Source: Salinisphaera sp.
GTDB taxonomy: Bacteria; Pseudomonadota; Gammaproteobacteria; Nevskiales; Salinisphaeraceae
DNA: 64,000 nt
Direction: 5' to 3'
NCBI RefSeq assembly: GCF_002729955.1
Contig: NZ_PBYA01000027.1
Span: 62,001 to 126,000 of the forward strand
Shown here: positions 7,237 through 15,792 of the stretch, piece after piece
Position numbering within the stretch: position 1 is the first letter of the stretch
How the letters are laid out: each line of letters begins with the position of its first letter
The notes under the pieces: generated by a model
The model's input: only the letters and a program-made list of their open reading frames with translations
What the model was told of the DNA's origin: nothing
Databases searched by the model: none
Position numbers and translations under genes: made by a program

Positions 7237-7812
7237 TCAGCGCTGCTCGTTACGCGCAGCCTGACGGGCGTGATAATTTGCCGGCAGGCTATGGTGGACC
7301 AGATAGAGGGCGGCGGCACGCCAGGTGCGATCGGTATTTCCGCGCATATCCACCGAGGCGCCCGCGATCGCCTTGCCGCGCTGTACGTCGTAAAGCGTGG
7401 CATTGATATTAATGATCAGGTTGCTGACTTTCTGCACCCAGCCGGTGAGTACCAGCTCGGCGCCCGCGGCCCGGCCGAGATCGATTTCGCAGCCGTTGCA
7501 CTCGTATAGATAACGATAGCTTTGTCGAGCCTGGGCAATATCCTCAGTGACCGGCGCGGCATCGACGAGGCGGAACTCGTCGCGGTCTGATAAGGCGCGT
7601 CGTACGACGCCCTGAGTGCGCTCCAGACGGGCCATATCGGCTTCGAGCGGGCCGTGGTTCATTTCGCCCTGCAGGCTGGAATCGACCATATCGAACGGCA
7701 GCATCAGCAGCGTGCGGGGCGAGTCCGCCGTGGGCGGGCCCGCCATGCCGACTCCGCATGCCGCCGCGATCAGCGCCGCCAGGAGTACCTGCACGGCCCG
7801 CTTGCAGGTCAC
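7237..7812 (-). CDS. DUF2380/DUF3280-like periplasmic protein of the quinoprotein cluster
   Basis: A 191-residue exported protein (basic start, hydrophobic stretch to about residue 24). The mature part has a TolB-N/CsgG-like layout: LLMLPFDMVDSSLQ, a helix-rich centre with a CNGC pair, then AGAELVLTGWVQKVSNLIIN and a C-terminal strand pair. Homologues annotated DUF2380/DUF3280 are often the distal gene of PQQ-alcohol dehydrogenase operons. Function unknown. The GTG start at 7812 overlaps the stop of the preceding gene in GTGA, implying translational coupling and a shared role. Last gene of the minus-strand operon. Confidence 0.72.
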   Translation of the reverse strand: MTCKRAVQVLLAALIAAACGVGMAGPPTADSPRTLLMLPFDMVDSSLQGEMNHGPLEADMARLERTQGVVRRALSDRDEFRLVDAAPVTEDIAQARQSYRYLYECNGCEIDLGRAAGAELVLTGWVQKVSNLIININATLYDVQRGKAIAGASVDMRGNTDRTWRAAALYLVHHSLPANYHARQAARNEQR

Positions 7813-8543
7813 GGCGTCTTCGGCGCGTTGCGCTCGGCCGGCAGGAGCGTAATTCGATCGAGCGTTTCGCCACGGCCATCCGCCGTGGGTGTGCTTGCGC
7901 GCATCTCCAGTATGCCGCCCGGCACCGCATCGGAGAGAACGAAGCTGTAATGGCGCTTCACCGCCTCCGCCATCTTCTCGCGATGGCCTTGCGCCTCGGC
8001 GTAGGGTTCGAGTTCGATCCGCTGCACGGCGACCTCGCTGCCGCCATAGTCGGCGGTGGATTCGGTCACTGACGCCGAATCCTGCAGCGCGAACTTCACC
8101 CGTCGTTGAAAGTATCGCCAGCTCCCGCCGGTCTGCTGGGCAAGTGTCGACACGTCGTTTTGCAAAAACATCATGATGACCGGATTGCCGCGGGCGTTGT
8201 CGACGTCCGGCATGTAGCGATGACGCTCGCCGCTGAGAAAGTCGATGGCCACATGCTTGCCGGCTTGCGCACCGTCGGTGATGTTGAGCGTGACTCGGTC
8301 GTCGTAATCTCGGTCGTTGTCCTTCTCACGGTGGGCAAACGCATACTCGAGAACCGCGGGCGTTTCTACGCCCTGCAGATGGTCGGTCATGAACAACAGC
8401 CGGTTCGCCTGCGAGAAGTCGTGCTGTTCGGTGGCATCGCGCTCGGCCTGTGGTGCCGCCGATACGGTCGTGCCAGCCAGCCATAGCAGCGCCATGCATG
8501 CGCATCGCAGCGTTTGGCGAAAATGTGCAGGCGCTTTAATCAT
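7809..8543 (-). CDS. unrecognised periplasmic protein of the quinoprotein cluster
   Basis: A 244-residue protein I cannot assign to a named family. The start at 8543 gives a signal peptide (hydrophobic core CMALLWLAGTTVSA) and overlaps the stop of the upstream binding-protein gene by 8 bases. The mature protein is hydrophilic, with a MTDHLQGVETPAVLEYAF segment, a basic/acidic stretch DNDRDYDDRVTLNIT and strands typical of a lipocalin or LolA-like beta structure, which is a guess. It contains no cysteine beyond the signal region and no CxxCH. Its position inside the coupled operon argues for a periplasmic role in assembling, delivering substrate to, or accepting products from the PQQ dehydrogenase. 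Confidence 0.7.
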   Translation of the reverse strand: MIKAPAHFRQTLRCACMALLWLAGTTVSAAPQAERDATEQHDFSQANRLLFMTDHLQGVETPAVLEYAFAHREKDNDRDYDDRVTLNITDGAQAGKHVAIDFLSGERHRYMPDVDNARGNPVIMMFLQNDVSTLAQQTGGSWRYFQRRVKFALQDSASVTESTADYGGSEVAVQRIELEPYAEAQGHREKMAEAVKRHYSFVLSDAVPGGILEMRASTPTADGRGETLDRITLLPAERNAPKTP

Positions 8544-9447
8544 CGTCGTCTTCCTGAACCTGGCGATCGACTTCGCGCAGCGGCACCCGGGGTACGCCGT
8601 AGTCGTCGAGAATGGCGTCGATTGCAGCATGGTTGTCGTCGATCAGCTGCTGCACGGTGTGCAACCATTGGTCGTTGCCATAGCGCACGCCCATCGATAC
8701 GGGGAAGTCGAACGTCGGCCCGTCTTCGCGGGTGAAGGGCACGACGGCGATATCGGCCGTATCGATCTTTTCGGCGTAGTAGCCGGCGATCGGGCCCCAG
8801 ACCACGGCGATATCGATATCGCCGTTGACGAGGTCCTTGGCCACCATATCCGCGGGGTCAACGTCGTAACCGCCGGATTGGGCGCGGTAGCTGACGATCT
8901 GACCGATCATGCCGTGCTGGATGATCCAGTCGCCGGCCGGCGAGCCGGTGAATACACCGATCCGCAAATCGTCTCTTTGCGCCTGGGGCAGGTCGAGCAG
9001 ATCGTCGGGACGTTCGATCGTATCCAGGCCGTGGCCCTTGAGATAGGCCAGGGTATAGGTGGAGCGGTAATAGGGTCGGGTGGTCTTGCCGACTTCGAAT
9101 GCGCTACCCACGCTGATGATCAGATCGCAGGCATAGCGATTCTCGTCGGGCAGCCAGCGTTTGAGCGTGTTGCGGCCGAAACCCATCTGCTCGGGCATCC
9201 AGGTGTATTCCACCGGCACGCCCAGTTGTTCACCGAACAGGTTGGCGATACGGTTCTCGAAGCCTTCGCCTGCTTCATTGGAGAACGGCATGTTGCTCGG
9301 GTCGGCACAGACCCGCAGCGCTTCGGCGGCGGGGTTTTCGACGGTACGGCTGCGCTGCGCCAATGCCGGTAGGGCCACGCCCAGCGCAAGCAGGGTGGCC
9401 AGCGCGGTGCGCCCCAGTCGGTAAGAAAATCGAGTGTGAGTGTTCAT
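8536..9447 (-). CDS. XoxJ/MxaJ-like quinoprotein-associated substrate-binding protein
   Basis: A 303-residue periplasmic protein with a signal peptide ending ALPALA near residue 29. The mature start carries LRVCADPSNMPFSNEAGEGF, diagnostic of the quinoprotein-dehydrogenase-associated binding proteins (TIGR03871, MxaJ/XoxJ). The bilobal fold continues with CDLIISVGSAFEVGKTTRPYY and DIDIAVVWGPIAGYYA. In methylotrophs XoxJ is proposed to help activate or stabilise the PQQ dehydrogenase or its cytochrome partner rather than import a solute. The acidic C-terminal tail ends in Glu and four Asp. The start at 9447 overlaps the previous gene by 4 bases, so it belongs to the same operon. Confidence 0.9.
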   Translation of the reverse strand: MNTHTRFSYRLGRTALATLLALGVALPALAQRSRTVENPAAEALRVCADPSNMPFSNEAGEGFENRIANLFGEQLGVPVEYTWMPEQMGFGRNTLKRWLPDENRYACDLIISVGSAFEVGKTTRPYYRSTYTLAYLKGHGLDTIERPDDLLDLPQAQRDDLRIGVFTGSPAGDWIIQHGMIGQIVSYRAQSGGYDVDPADMVAKDLVNGDIDIAVVWGPIAGYYAEKIDTADIAVVPFTREDGPTFDFPVSMGVRYGNDQWLHTVQQLIDDNHAAIDAILDDYGVPRVPLREVDRQVQEDDDD

Positions 9448-10361
9448 CGGATAGTTCCATCGTCGGTCGTCTTTGCCTGGCTCGCGCCGGCGTCGGCCGG
9501 CCAGGTCTGGCGAAACTGGTTGCCCTTGTTGTCCTGCACCTCGGCGGTGAGTTCGCCGGCGGCATTCCGGGCCACATCGAACTGCAGGCTGGGGTTGGCG
9601 CTCAGCGAAAAGGTCATCGTCGAATCCAGTACCAGCGCATCGCCCTTGCGCAGGGTGATCGCATCGACGAAATGGGCCGGTTCGACCAGGCGTGTGAGCT
9701 GATCCATCTGCAGCCCGGTGATATTCGGATGCCGGATCATGAGCTGGCTTCGTGTTTCATCGCCATCGTCGATCCGTACACGGCGAAGGCGCATCTCGCC
9801 CATATTCTGGCGGGCCGCATTCAGATCGCGGCCGATTGGCGCCGAGCAGCCGCCGCTGGCTTTCACATAGCGTTTGACCATATAAAGCTGGCCATCGCTG
9901 CTCTCGGCAAGCACGCGCATATAGGTATAGGAATTCACCCGGACGCGCAGGGCGATGGTGGCCGAACCCGCCGCCGGGCCGAATTCGAATTGCGCCGACA
10001 TCGGCACCGGGTTGTTGTCGATTACCAGCCACAGCTTGCGGATCGGCGGTTCGTCGGTCCCCGCTCGGAGGTCGCTGATCGTGATCGGCACCACGGCCGG
10101 GTCTTCTGCGCGGTAAGGCGCATCGAGCGTAACCACATCCTGGCCGTCGGCAATCGCACGGTCGCCGAAATACTCGGCGCGCAGACTCTTCCATGCCGCT
10201 TCGTCCTGATCGCGGCGTTGCACGTCGGCTGTGGCCGTACTCATAGACAGGATCAGGCATACCGTCGCGAGCCACAGCCTGCCGACCATCGCAGGGGCAC
10301 AGGTCCATGGCTGGGCCGGGCTGCGTTGTCTCGTCGTGTTGCATTCGGGCTTGAGGGTCAT
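9444..10361 (-). CDS. quinoprotein-associated SoxYZ-like carrier protein
   Basis: About 305 residues. Two immunoglobulin-like parts are visible: a SoxY-like region (~60-175) ending in VKASGGCSAP, the counterpart of the SoxY swinging-arm Gly-Gly-Cys-Gly, and a SoxZ-like region (~200-290) beginning MIRHPNITGLQMD. That is the layout of TIGR04557, fused SoxYZ-like proteins found only beside PQQ dehydrogenases. In thiosulfate oxidation SoxYZ carries covalent sulfur intermediates; here the cargo is unknown. The ATG at 10361 forms an ATGA overlap with the upstream gene; a later ATG at 10289 gives a cleaner signal peptide (MVGRLWLATVCLILSMS) but has no ribosome site, so the start is uncertain. Confidence 0.87.
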   Translation of the reverse strand: MTLKPECNTTRQRSPAQPWTCAPAMVGRLWLATVCLILSMSTATADVQRRDQDEAAWKSLRAEYFGDRAIADGQDVVTLDAPYRAEDPAVVPITISDLRAGTDEPPIRKLWLVIDNNPVPMSAQFEFGPAAGSATIALRVRVNSYTYMRVLAESSDGQLYMVKRYVKASGGCSAPIGRDLNAARQNMGEMRLRRVRIDDGDETRSQLMIRHPNITGLQMDQLTRLVEPAHFVDAITLRKGDALVLDSTMTFSLSANPSLQFDVARNAAGELTAEVQDNKGNQFRQTWPADAGASQAKTTDDGTIR

Positions 10362-11296
10362 TGCCATTCCAGTTCCGTGTAGGCGGCCGTGACGTTGCGC
10401 GCGTGATAGTCGTCAAACAGCAGCCAACGATCACGTTCTGCGCGCGCGACATGCGCGGTCGTATAGGCAAGGCCATAACCCTCATCGATCGCGCTTCGAA
10501 CCTGGTCGCGAATCGCCTTCAGATAGCGCGTCTGCGGGGCGAGCATCGCGTTCAACTGTTCTCCGACCGGGCCGTGGCCGGGCACCACATGAGCAATATC
10601 GGCGGCGTGCTGGGCAAGCGACTCGATTGCGTCAAGCCAGCCGGTCACGCTGGCATCGATTGCCGGCACACGGTCGATGAACAGCAGATCGCCGGTGAAC
10701 AGGGTCCGGCTGGATTCGTCGACTACGGTGAGATCGTTATCGGTATGCGCATCGGCCCATGCGGTGAGCGCCAGATACCGACCGCCCAGATCGATTCGCA
10801 TGCGCTCGACGACCGTGTCGCCGGGCATGACGAGCCAGCCGTCGTTGGTTGCCACGCCGAGCGTGCGCTCTGCGCGCTCAAGATAGGTCGTACGCCGTGC
10901 GGCGAGGGCTTGCGTGAAACCCGCGGCCGCTACAAAGCGTGCGCCCGTATCGGCAAAGGCGGCGTTGCCGAAAATGTGATCGGGATGCATATGGGTATTG
11001 ATCACGTAGCAGACCGGCAGCGACGTCCGTACCTCGATCGCGCGCCTCAACGCGCGGCCGACGCTCGGACTGCCGCCGGTATCGATCACGGCGACGCAAT
11101 CGTCGCCGATCACGAAGCCCAGATTGCCGATATCGCCATGGTTGCGATCGTCGGCCTCGGCCTGCAGGCCCTGATGGACGAATACGCCGTCCGCGATCTG
11201 CTCGACCGCGAATGCGGGCATCGTGGGCGCCGCTGCCGCAGCGCTACCCGCCAGCAGGAAAACGGCCAGGCAAGTCGGCAGAAACGATCGCGCCAC
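10358..11296 (-). CDS. quinoprotein relay metallo-beta-lactamase-fold hydrolase
   Basis: A 312-residue exported protein (signal peptide ending AAAAAP near residue 24, GTG start at 11296). The full zinc-ligand set of a binuclear metallo-beta-lactamase fold is present: NTHMHPDHIFG (His102, His104, Asp106, His107), His184 in WADAHTDND, Asp203 in FTGDLLF and His241 in VPGHGPVG. Members next to PQQ dehydrogenases and SoxYZ-like carriers have been named quinoprotein relay system zinc metallohydrolases. By analogy with SoxH/SoxB-type chemistry it may release a cargo from the carrier's cysteine, but no substrate is established. It is 6 bases downstream of the cytochrome gene and coupled to the carrier gene. 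Confidence 0.88.
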   Translation of the reverse strand: MARSFLPTCLAVFLLAGSAAAAAPTMPAFAVEQIADGVFVHQGLQAEADDRNHGDIGNLGFVIGDDCVAVIDTGGSPSVGRALRRAIEVRTSLPVCYVINTHMHPDHIFGNAAFADTGARFVAAAGFTQALAARRTTYLERAERTLGVATNDGWLVMPGDTVVERMRIDLGGRYLALTAWADAHTDNDLTVVDESSRTLFTGDLLFIDRVPAIDASVTGWLDAIESLAQHAADIAHVVPGHGPVGEQLNAMLAPQTRYLKAIRDQVRSAIDEGYGLAYTTAHVARAERDRWLLFDDYHARNVTAAYTELEWQ

Positions 11297-11302
11297 GGTC
11301 GA

Positions 11303-11899
11303 TCAGCTCTTGTCGTCCATCGGCGTGGGGCGGCCGGCCGGCAGTTCGCCATCGGAGCGCGCCTTGAGGAACGCCCAGATGTTCTGCACGTTGTTCATCA
11401 CGTCTTCGTTATTGGCCCAGGCCGGCATCACGCTGTACTGGCCGGTGGTCGAATCCAGTCGCGTGACGCCGCCGGCCACGGCCGCGGTGAAACGCCCCTG
11501 GTTCATGCCCTTGAGGCGTTGCACCAGGCTGGGCGCAAACGTGCTGCCTTCGGCGTTCTGAGCATGGCACTGGGCACAGTGGCTGCCGAACTTCTCGTAG
11601 CCGACCATGACGTTCTTGCTGACCTTGCAATCGCTGCCCGTACAGTCGACCTTGTAGAGTTCGCCGTCGTTCGCGGCCTGTTGCGAGGCTTGATCCACGT
11701 CGCTCGACCGGTTGCTGCTCTGGTCCGCGGTCTGCGGAGCGTCGTTCTTGCTACTGTCGTCGGAAGGGCTGTATTCGGCGCCCATGTTGCTGTAATCGTT
11801 CACGATCGGGCCATCGTCGGCGGCGAGCGCGGATGCGCCCAGCCCGAGACTGGCCAGGGCGACGAGCGATACGGCGATCGTCTGGCGAAAGGGGGTCAT
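11303..11899 (-). CDS. cytochrome c, electron acceptor of the PQQ dehydrogenase (XoxG-like)
   Basis: A 198-residue exported cytochrome with a single haem site CAQCH (Cys108, Cys111, His112) and a probable axial methionine in YSVMPAWA (Met158). The start at 11899 gives a good signal peptide (cleavage after ASALA, ~26) and has GGAG 8 bases upstream; a frame open further upstream is not needed. Residues 30-80 form an Asn/Ser/Asp/Gln-rich low-complexity linker, echoing the one in the dehydrogenase. Two extra cysteines (86 and 91) may form a disulfide. It lies directly downstream of the PQQ dehydrogenase, as XoxG or MxaG does, and is likely its electron acceptor. Confidence 0.9.
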   Translation of the reverse strand: MTPFRQTIAVSLVALASLGLGASALAADDGPIVNDYSNMGAEYSPSDDSSKNDAPQTADQSSNRSSDVDQASQQAANDGELYKVDCTGSDCKVSKNVMVGYEKFGSHCAQCHAQNAEGSTFAPSLVQRLKGMNQGRFTAAVAGGVTRLDSTTGQYSVMPAWANNEDVMNNVQNIWAFLKARSDGELPAGRPTPMDDKS

Positions 11900-12007
11900 A
11901 GGAATCTCCTCGATTGCACCTTGAGCCGCGTGGCGGCCAAGAAAAAGCCCGTACCCGTCGAGCGACAAGCACAACGGATACGGGCGGTTAAGGCATACCA
12001 ATACGCG

Positions 12008-13954
12008 TTACTTGGACGCGACTTTTTCGCTGGTACGCGCTTTTTCTGCGACGGCGTCGGGCAGGGTGAATACCGTCAGAACACCGCCCAGCTGGGTGAA
12101 GTTCTTGAGGTCCTTATAGCCACCCACGGCGCCGAGGCCGGCGTTCGGATCGGTCAGACCCGCCGCCATGCCGATACCGGCCCAGCCGCCGATGCCCGAG
12201 AGCACGCCGACATACTGTTTGCCGTCGTATTTCCAGGTGTTGACGTTGCCGATGATGCCGGACGGGGTCTTGAAGCTGTACAGCTCCTCGCCGGTCTTGG
12301 CGTCGATAGCCTTGAGATAGCCTTCGAGCGTGCCGTAGAAGACCACGTCGCCGGCGGTCGCCAGGGCGCCGCTCCATACCGAGAAGCGCTCGGGTACCGA
12401 CCATTTGATTTCGCCGGTGGTGGCATCAAAGGCGATGAAGGTACCCATACGCTTGCCTTCGAACTCCTTGACCGGGTTGACGATATCGTTGGGCCCCGGG
12501 TACATGGCAACGGTCGAACCGACGTACGGCTGGCCGGCGGTGTAATCCACCTTCGACGGCTCGTAGTCCATGCAGACATGGTTGGTGGGCACGTAGAACA
12601 GGCCGGTCTTCGGCGAATAGGAGGCCGGCTGCTGATCCTTCGAGCCGAGCGCGGCCGGGCAGATATTGGTGACGTTCTGGTTGACCTTGCCGTCGGTGGA
12701 GTATTCGGACACCAGCTTCGGCCGGCCTGTTTCCATATCGATTTCGCTGGCCCAGTTAACGGCCGGGTCGTATTTCTTGGCCACCAGAAGCTCGCCGTTG
12801 GTACGGTCCTGTGTATAGGCGAAGCCGTTGCGATCGAAATGCACGACGAGCTTGCGCTGCTTGCCGTCGATTTCCTGATCCACGAGGATCTTTTCGTTGA
12901 CCCCGTCATAGTCCCATTCGTCGTGCGGGGTCATCTGGTAGAGCCATTTCGCCTCGCCGGTATCCGGATCGCGGGCGAAGAGGGTCATGGAATACTTGTT
13001 GTCACCCGGGCGCTGCGTCGGATTCCAGGTACCGGGGTTGCCGGTGCCGTAGTAGAGCAGGTCGAGGTCGGGGTCGTAGGTGAACCAGCCCCAGGTGGTG
13101 CCACCGCCGATCTTCCACTGATCGCCTTCCCAGCTCTTCAGGCTCGAGTCCTTGCCGACCGGCTTCTGGGTGATCGCATCGATCGTCTTGTTCGGATCGA
13201 TGAGCATGGTGTCGTCCGGGCCGGTGCTGTAGGCACGCCAGGCGAGCTTGCCGTCGTCGATGTTGTAGGCGGTCAGATAACCGCGAACGCCGAACTCGCC
13301 GCCGGAAATACCGGTAATCACCTTGTCCTTGACCACGAGCGGGGCGTTGGTGGCGGTCTGGCCCTTGCTCGGATTGCCGTTCACGCTCTTCCAGACCACC
13401 TTCCCGCTGTCGGCATCGAGAGCCACGAGGGTGGTATCCGCCTGCTGAAGGAATATCTTGCCGTCGCCGTAGGCCAGGCCACGGTTGACGGTATCGCAAC
13501 ACATCACCGGAATGACGCGCGGATCCTGGACGGGTTCGTACTTCCACTTGATGGCGTGGGTTTCCAGATCGATCGCGAAGACCTTGTTGGGGAAGGGCGT
13601 CGATATGTACATCGTGTCGCCCTTGACCAGCGGCCCGCCTTCATGACCGCGCAGTACGCCGGTCGAGAACGTCCACGCCGGTGCGAGCTGGCCGGCGTTT
13701 TCGGTGTTGATCTGATCGAGTTCGCTGTAGCGCTGGCCGTTGTACTGGCCGCTCCACATGATCCAGTTATCGGGGTTCTTCTGCATTTCGACCAGGTCGG
13801 TCGATTGCGATTGATTGCTTTGGTTTGTCGAGCCGTTGTTGTTTTTGCCGGCGTTGTCGTTCTGGGCGAAGACAAGGCCGGGCCCCAGCAGCGAGGATAC
13901 GGCTACCGCAGCCGTTGCCAGGCGTAGAGCCCCCTTGGCGGGTTGTAGTTTCAC
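12008..13954 (-). CDS. xoxF: PQQ-dependent alcohol dehydrogenase, lanthanide (XoxF) type
   Basis: A 648-residue periplasmic eight-bladed propeller quinoprotein of the methanol/ethanol family. Signal peptide 1-30; then a low-complexity Asn/Gln/Ser linker to about residue 53, not usual in the family. Key elements: adjacent cysteines 152-153 in [10 protein letters not shown] (disulfide over PQQ), Glu220 in SGGEFGVRG and Asn306 in [10 protein letters not shown] (metal ligands by family alignment), and EWDYDG with catalytic Asp348 plus Asp350. The second Asp is the extra carboxylate that marks lanthanide-dependent XoxF/PedH enzymes; calcium MxaF has Ala there. GTG start with GGAGGAG 8 bases upstream. 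The alcohol substrate is not determined by sequence; no PQQ synthesis genes are in the window. Confidence 0.92.
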   Translation of the reverse strand: MKLQPAKGALRLATAAVAVSSLLGPGLVFAQNDNAGKNNNGSTNQSNQSQSTDLVEMQKNPDNWIMWSGQYNGQRYSELDQINTENAGQLAPAWTFSTGVLRGHEGGPLVKGDTMYISTPFPNKVFAIDLETHAIKWKYEPVQDPRVIPVMCCDTVNRGLAYGDGKIFLQQADTTLVALDADSGKVVWKSVNGNPSKGQTATNAPLVVKDKVITGISGGEFGVRGYLTAYNIDDGKLAWRAYSTGPDDTMLIDPNKTIDAITQKPVGKDSSLKSWEGDQWKIGGGTTWGWFTYDPDLDLLYYGTGNPGTWNPTQRPGDNKYSMTLFARDPDTGEAKWLYQMTPHDEWDYDGVNEKILVDQEIDGKQRKLVVHFDRNGFAYTQDRTNGELLVAKKYDPAVNWASEIDMETGRPKLVSEYSTDGKVNQNVTNICPAALGSKDQQPASYSPKTGLFYVPTNHVCMDYEPSKVDYTAGQPYVGSTVAMYPGPNDIVNPVKEFEGKRMGTFIAFDATTGEIKWSVPERFSVWSGALATAGDVVFYGTLEGYLKAIDAKTGEELYSFKTPSGIIGNVNTWKYDGKQYVGVLSGIGGWAGIGMAAGLTDPNAGLGAVGGYKDLKNFTQLGGVLTVFTLPDAVAEKARTSEKVASK

Positions 13955-14409
13955 GACGTTTCTCCTCCGTCACGTATTTTTATGAGGCAGCGGCCACTGT
14001 TTTTTATACGGGTCTGGCCGTGCCGAATGGGGCTTTTACGAACGCTGCGTCCGGTCTATCCCCTCACGGTTTCGATAGCACGGCACCGGGATAGCGTCAA
14101 CGGGGTGCGATCTGGCGCAAATCAACTCTGCAAGGCAATGCTTCCCGATCTTGAAGTACGCGAGTTTTTCCCGGTGTCGGCGAATGCCCGCGCGGCAAGA
14201 CTTGCGAAACCGGACCGCCCTATCGACACGCGCCATGCGACGTCCACGCACACGTAGGCAGCATTCGCCGAATTGCTCATAGGCCTGCGTTAAGCCGCTT
14301 GCGCCCCGCCAGGCCGGCGGCGCGCTGCGATGCAGCATAAATGTCGGAATTACAGGGGGTTGAGTACGACCAAGGTCTATAGCAATCGGCCGCTAAAACG
14401 CGCGACGTC
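13955..14409. promoter_or_regulatory. 455-base region upstream of the PQQ dehydrogenase, likely promoter
   Basis: No gene seen. On the minus strand a TATAAA element (14011-14016 on the plus strand reads TTTATA) lies about 60 bases upstream of the dehydrogenase start, after a weak -35, followed by an A/T-rich leader and the strong GGAGGAG site. The length of the region compared with its tightly packed neighbours suggests that the dehydrogenase has its own regulated promoter rather than depending on the small upstream gene. Confidence 0.4.
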
Positions 14410-14790
14410 TCAGTCGTTCGTGTCTTTTTCCGTTTCGATCATGCATTGCTGGTTGGCCCGGGCCTTGACCGCCGCGAGTTGGCTTCGGCTGTCCCGCGCG
14501 ATCGAACCCTCCCGCAAGACCTCGGGGCGTTCGCCCGCCGCATTCTGCCCGCGCTGGTAGGTGTCCAGGGTGACGTACTCGTCATAGGGCAGCTCATCGG
14601 CAATACGGTCGATGCTGCAGGCGCATTTGTAGAGGGTGTCGTAGTTCTCGCCACCGAGGCGGTTCATGCATTCGTAGACATATTCGACCCGTGCCTGGGT
14701 CGGGTAATCATGGGCAGGGGTTTTGTTGGCGAGCGCGGACAGCGGCAGGCACAGCCCGCCCGCCACCAGCAGGGGCAGGGTATATCGCAT
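14410..14790 (-). CDS. small periplasmic cysteine-containing protein, function unknown
   Basis: A 126-residue exported protein (signal peptide ending LSALA, ~22). The mature part is helical and charged and contains YECMNRLGGE, YKCACSIDRIADELPYDEY and a C-terminal Cys in NQQCMIE, four cysteines in all. Small proteins with this helix-CxC pattern are commonly found next to PQQ alcohol dehydrogenase genes, but no function has been assigned to them that I know of. It lies between the response regulator and the dehydrogenase on the same strand, so regulation together with them is likely. Confidence 0.72.
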   Translation of the reverse strand: MRYTLPLLVAGGLCLPLSALANKTPAHDYPTQARVEYVYECMNRLGGENYDTLYKCACSIDRIADELPYDEYVTLDTYQRGQNAAGERPEVLREGSIARDSRSQLAAVKARANQQCMIETEKDTND

Positions 14791-14966
14791 CGGTCTCCTC
14801 CATGTTTATTTCTTGTACAGGCGCCAGATTACATTGCACCGATCGGGTCGAAAGGCGCAAACGTGGCTTGGCCGCCGCATGGAGAAGTACGCGCTTTTAA
14901 GCCGCGAACCGTGCTGTCTGGATATGCCGTGGGCGTTGCTCGCCTCGGCCGCGGGCTGAGGCGCGG

Positions 14967-15638
14967 TTAAACGGCGTCGCTCAAGCGATAGCCCACGCCG
15001 CGTACGGTGCGAATCAGCGACTCGCCGCCGACTTCGGCCAGCAACTGGCGCAGCCTGTGCACGTGGCCACGCAGGGCGGCTTCCGACGCCGGTCGGCATT
15101 CGGGCCAGACCGCGTTCTCGATCGTTTCGCGCAGCACGATATCGGGGTGTGCCTGCACCAGCAGTTCGAGAATGCGATAGCTCGTCGGGGCAAGCGGTAC
15201 GGTTTCGCCGGCGCAGTGGGCCACGCCCAGGTCCGGGTCGAGCTGCAGGGCGGCGCTGCCAACCGATTTGAGCCGGCGCCGTTTGTAGTGCACGGCGGAT
15301 TCGAGACGTGCGTACAGATCGGGCAGCTCGTTGGAGGCCAGTACGCAATTTTCAATATTCTCGATCGGTGCACGCGGCGCGCGGCCGTTGCCGGAGAGAA
15401 CGATTATCGGCGGGCCCGAGCCGAGGCCGGCACGCAGCCGGGTGCACAGGCCATCGCCGTCGACCCGGGGCGGGTCGGGGTCGAGAATGACTGCGTCGTA
15501 GCGATGTGCGTCGCACAGGCGAATGGCCAGGGCGCCGTCGGAGGCGAAATCCGGGTCGTCACCCCGACTGCTCAGGTAATCGCCGATATCGATCGCCCGG
15601 CGATCGTCGGATTCGATGATCAATACGTCCATCGTCAC
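14967..15638 (-). CDS. OmpR-family response regulator with degenerate receiver domain
   Basis: A 223-residue two-domain regulator. Receiver 1-115: acidic cluster ESDD near residue 9, phosphoacceptor Asp53 in VILDPDPPRVDG, and Ser82 in the Thr/Ser position (IIVLSGN). The conserved Lys-Pro of active receivers is replaced by ASNELPDL around residue 103. The C-terminal winged helix (~125-220) has the OmpR pattern with RGHVHRLRQLL and IRTVRGVGYRL. GTG start at 15638 after AAGG; an ATG at 15632 would shorten it by 2 residues. No histidine kinase is adjacent. It is transcribed towards the quinoprotein genes and probably controls them, possibly in response to alcohol or metal. Confidence 0.85.
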   Translation of the reverse strand: MTMDVLIIESDDRRAIDIGDYLSSRGDDPDFASDGALAIRLCDAHRYDAVILDPDPPRVDGDGLCTRLRAGLGSGPPIIVLSGNGRAPRAPIENIENCVLASNELPDLYARLESAVHYKRRRLKSVGSAALQLDPDLGVAHCAGETVPLAPTSYRILELLVQAHPDIVLRETIENAVWPECRPASEAALRGHVHRLRQLLAEVGGESLIRTVRGVGYRLSDAV

Positions 15639-15750
15639 GTTAAGCCTTGTTCATAGCCAGCAGCGATGCCCCTGAGACATCGTTCCGGCACAAAGGTTTA
15701 ACGCGAGAGGCGAATAAAGTTGATGAATCGACGGGGCGCGGGCAGAAACA

Positions 15751-15776
15751 CGAAGGGCGGCCGCAGCCGCCCTTCG
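15751..15776 (-). terminator. probable terminator of the paoABC-like operon
   Basis: An 11-bp perfect stem (CGAAGGGCGGC/GCCGCCCTTCG) with a 4-base loop, 17 bases past the last stop codon of the molybdenum oxidoreductase genes. On the minus strand it is followed by a weak TGTTTCTG tract, so termination may be partial. Confidence 0.6.
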
Positions 15777-15792
15777 CGCAGAGCGCTTCCCG

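Noticed and set aside
10361-13927. Open frame of 1188 codons on the plus strand
   Set aside because: It is antisense to the cytochrome, hydrolase and PQQ dehydrogenase genes, whose motifs are unmistakable. High GC with a third-position bias creates such long opposite-strand frames; no domain is visible in it.
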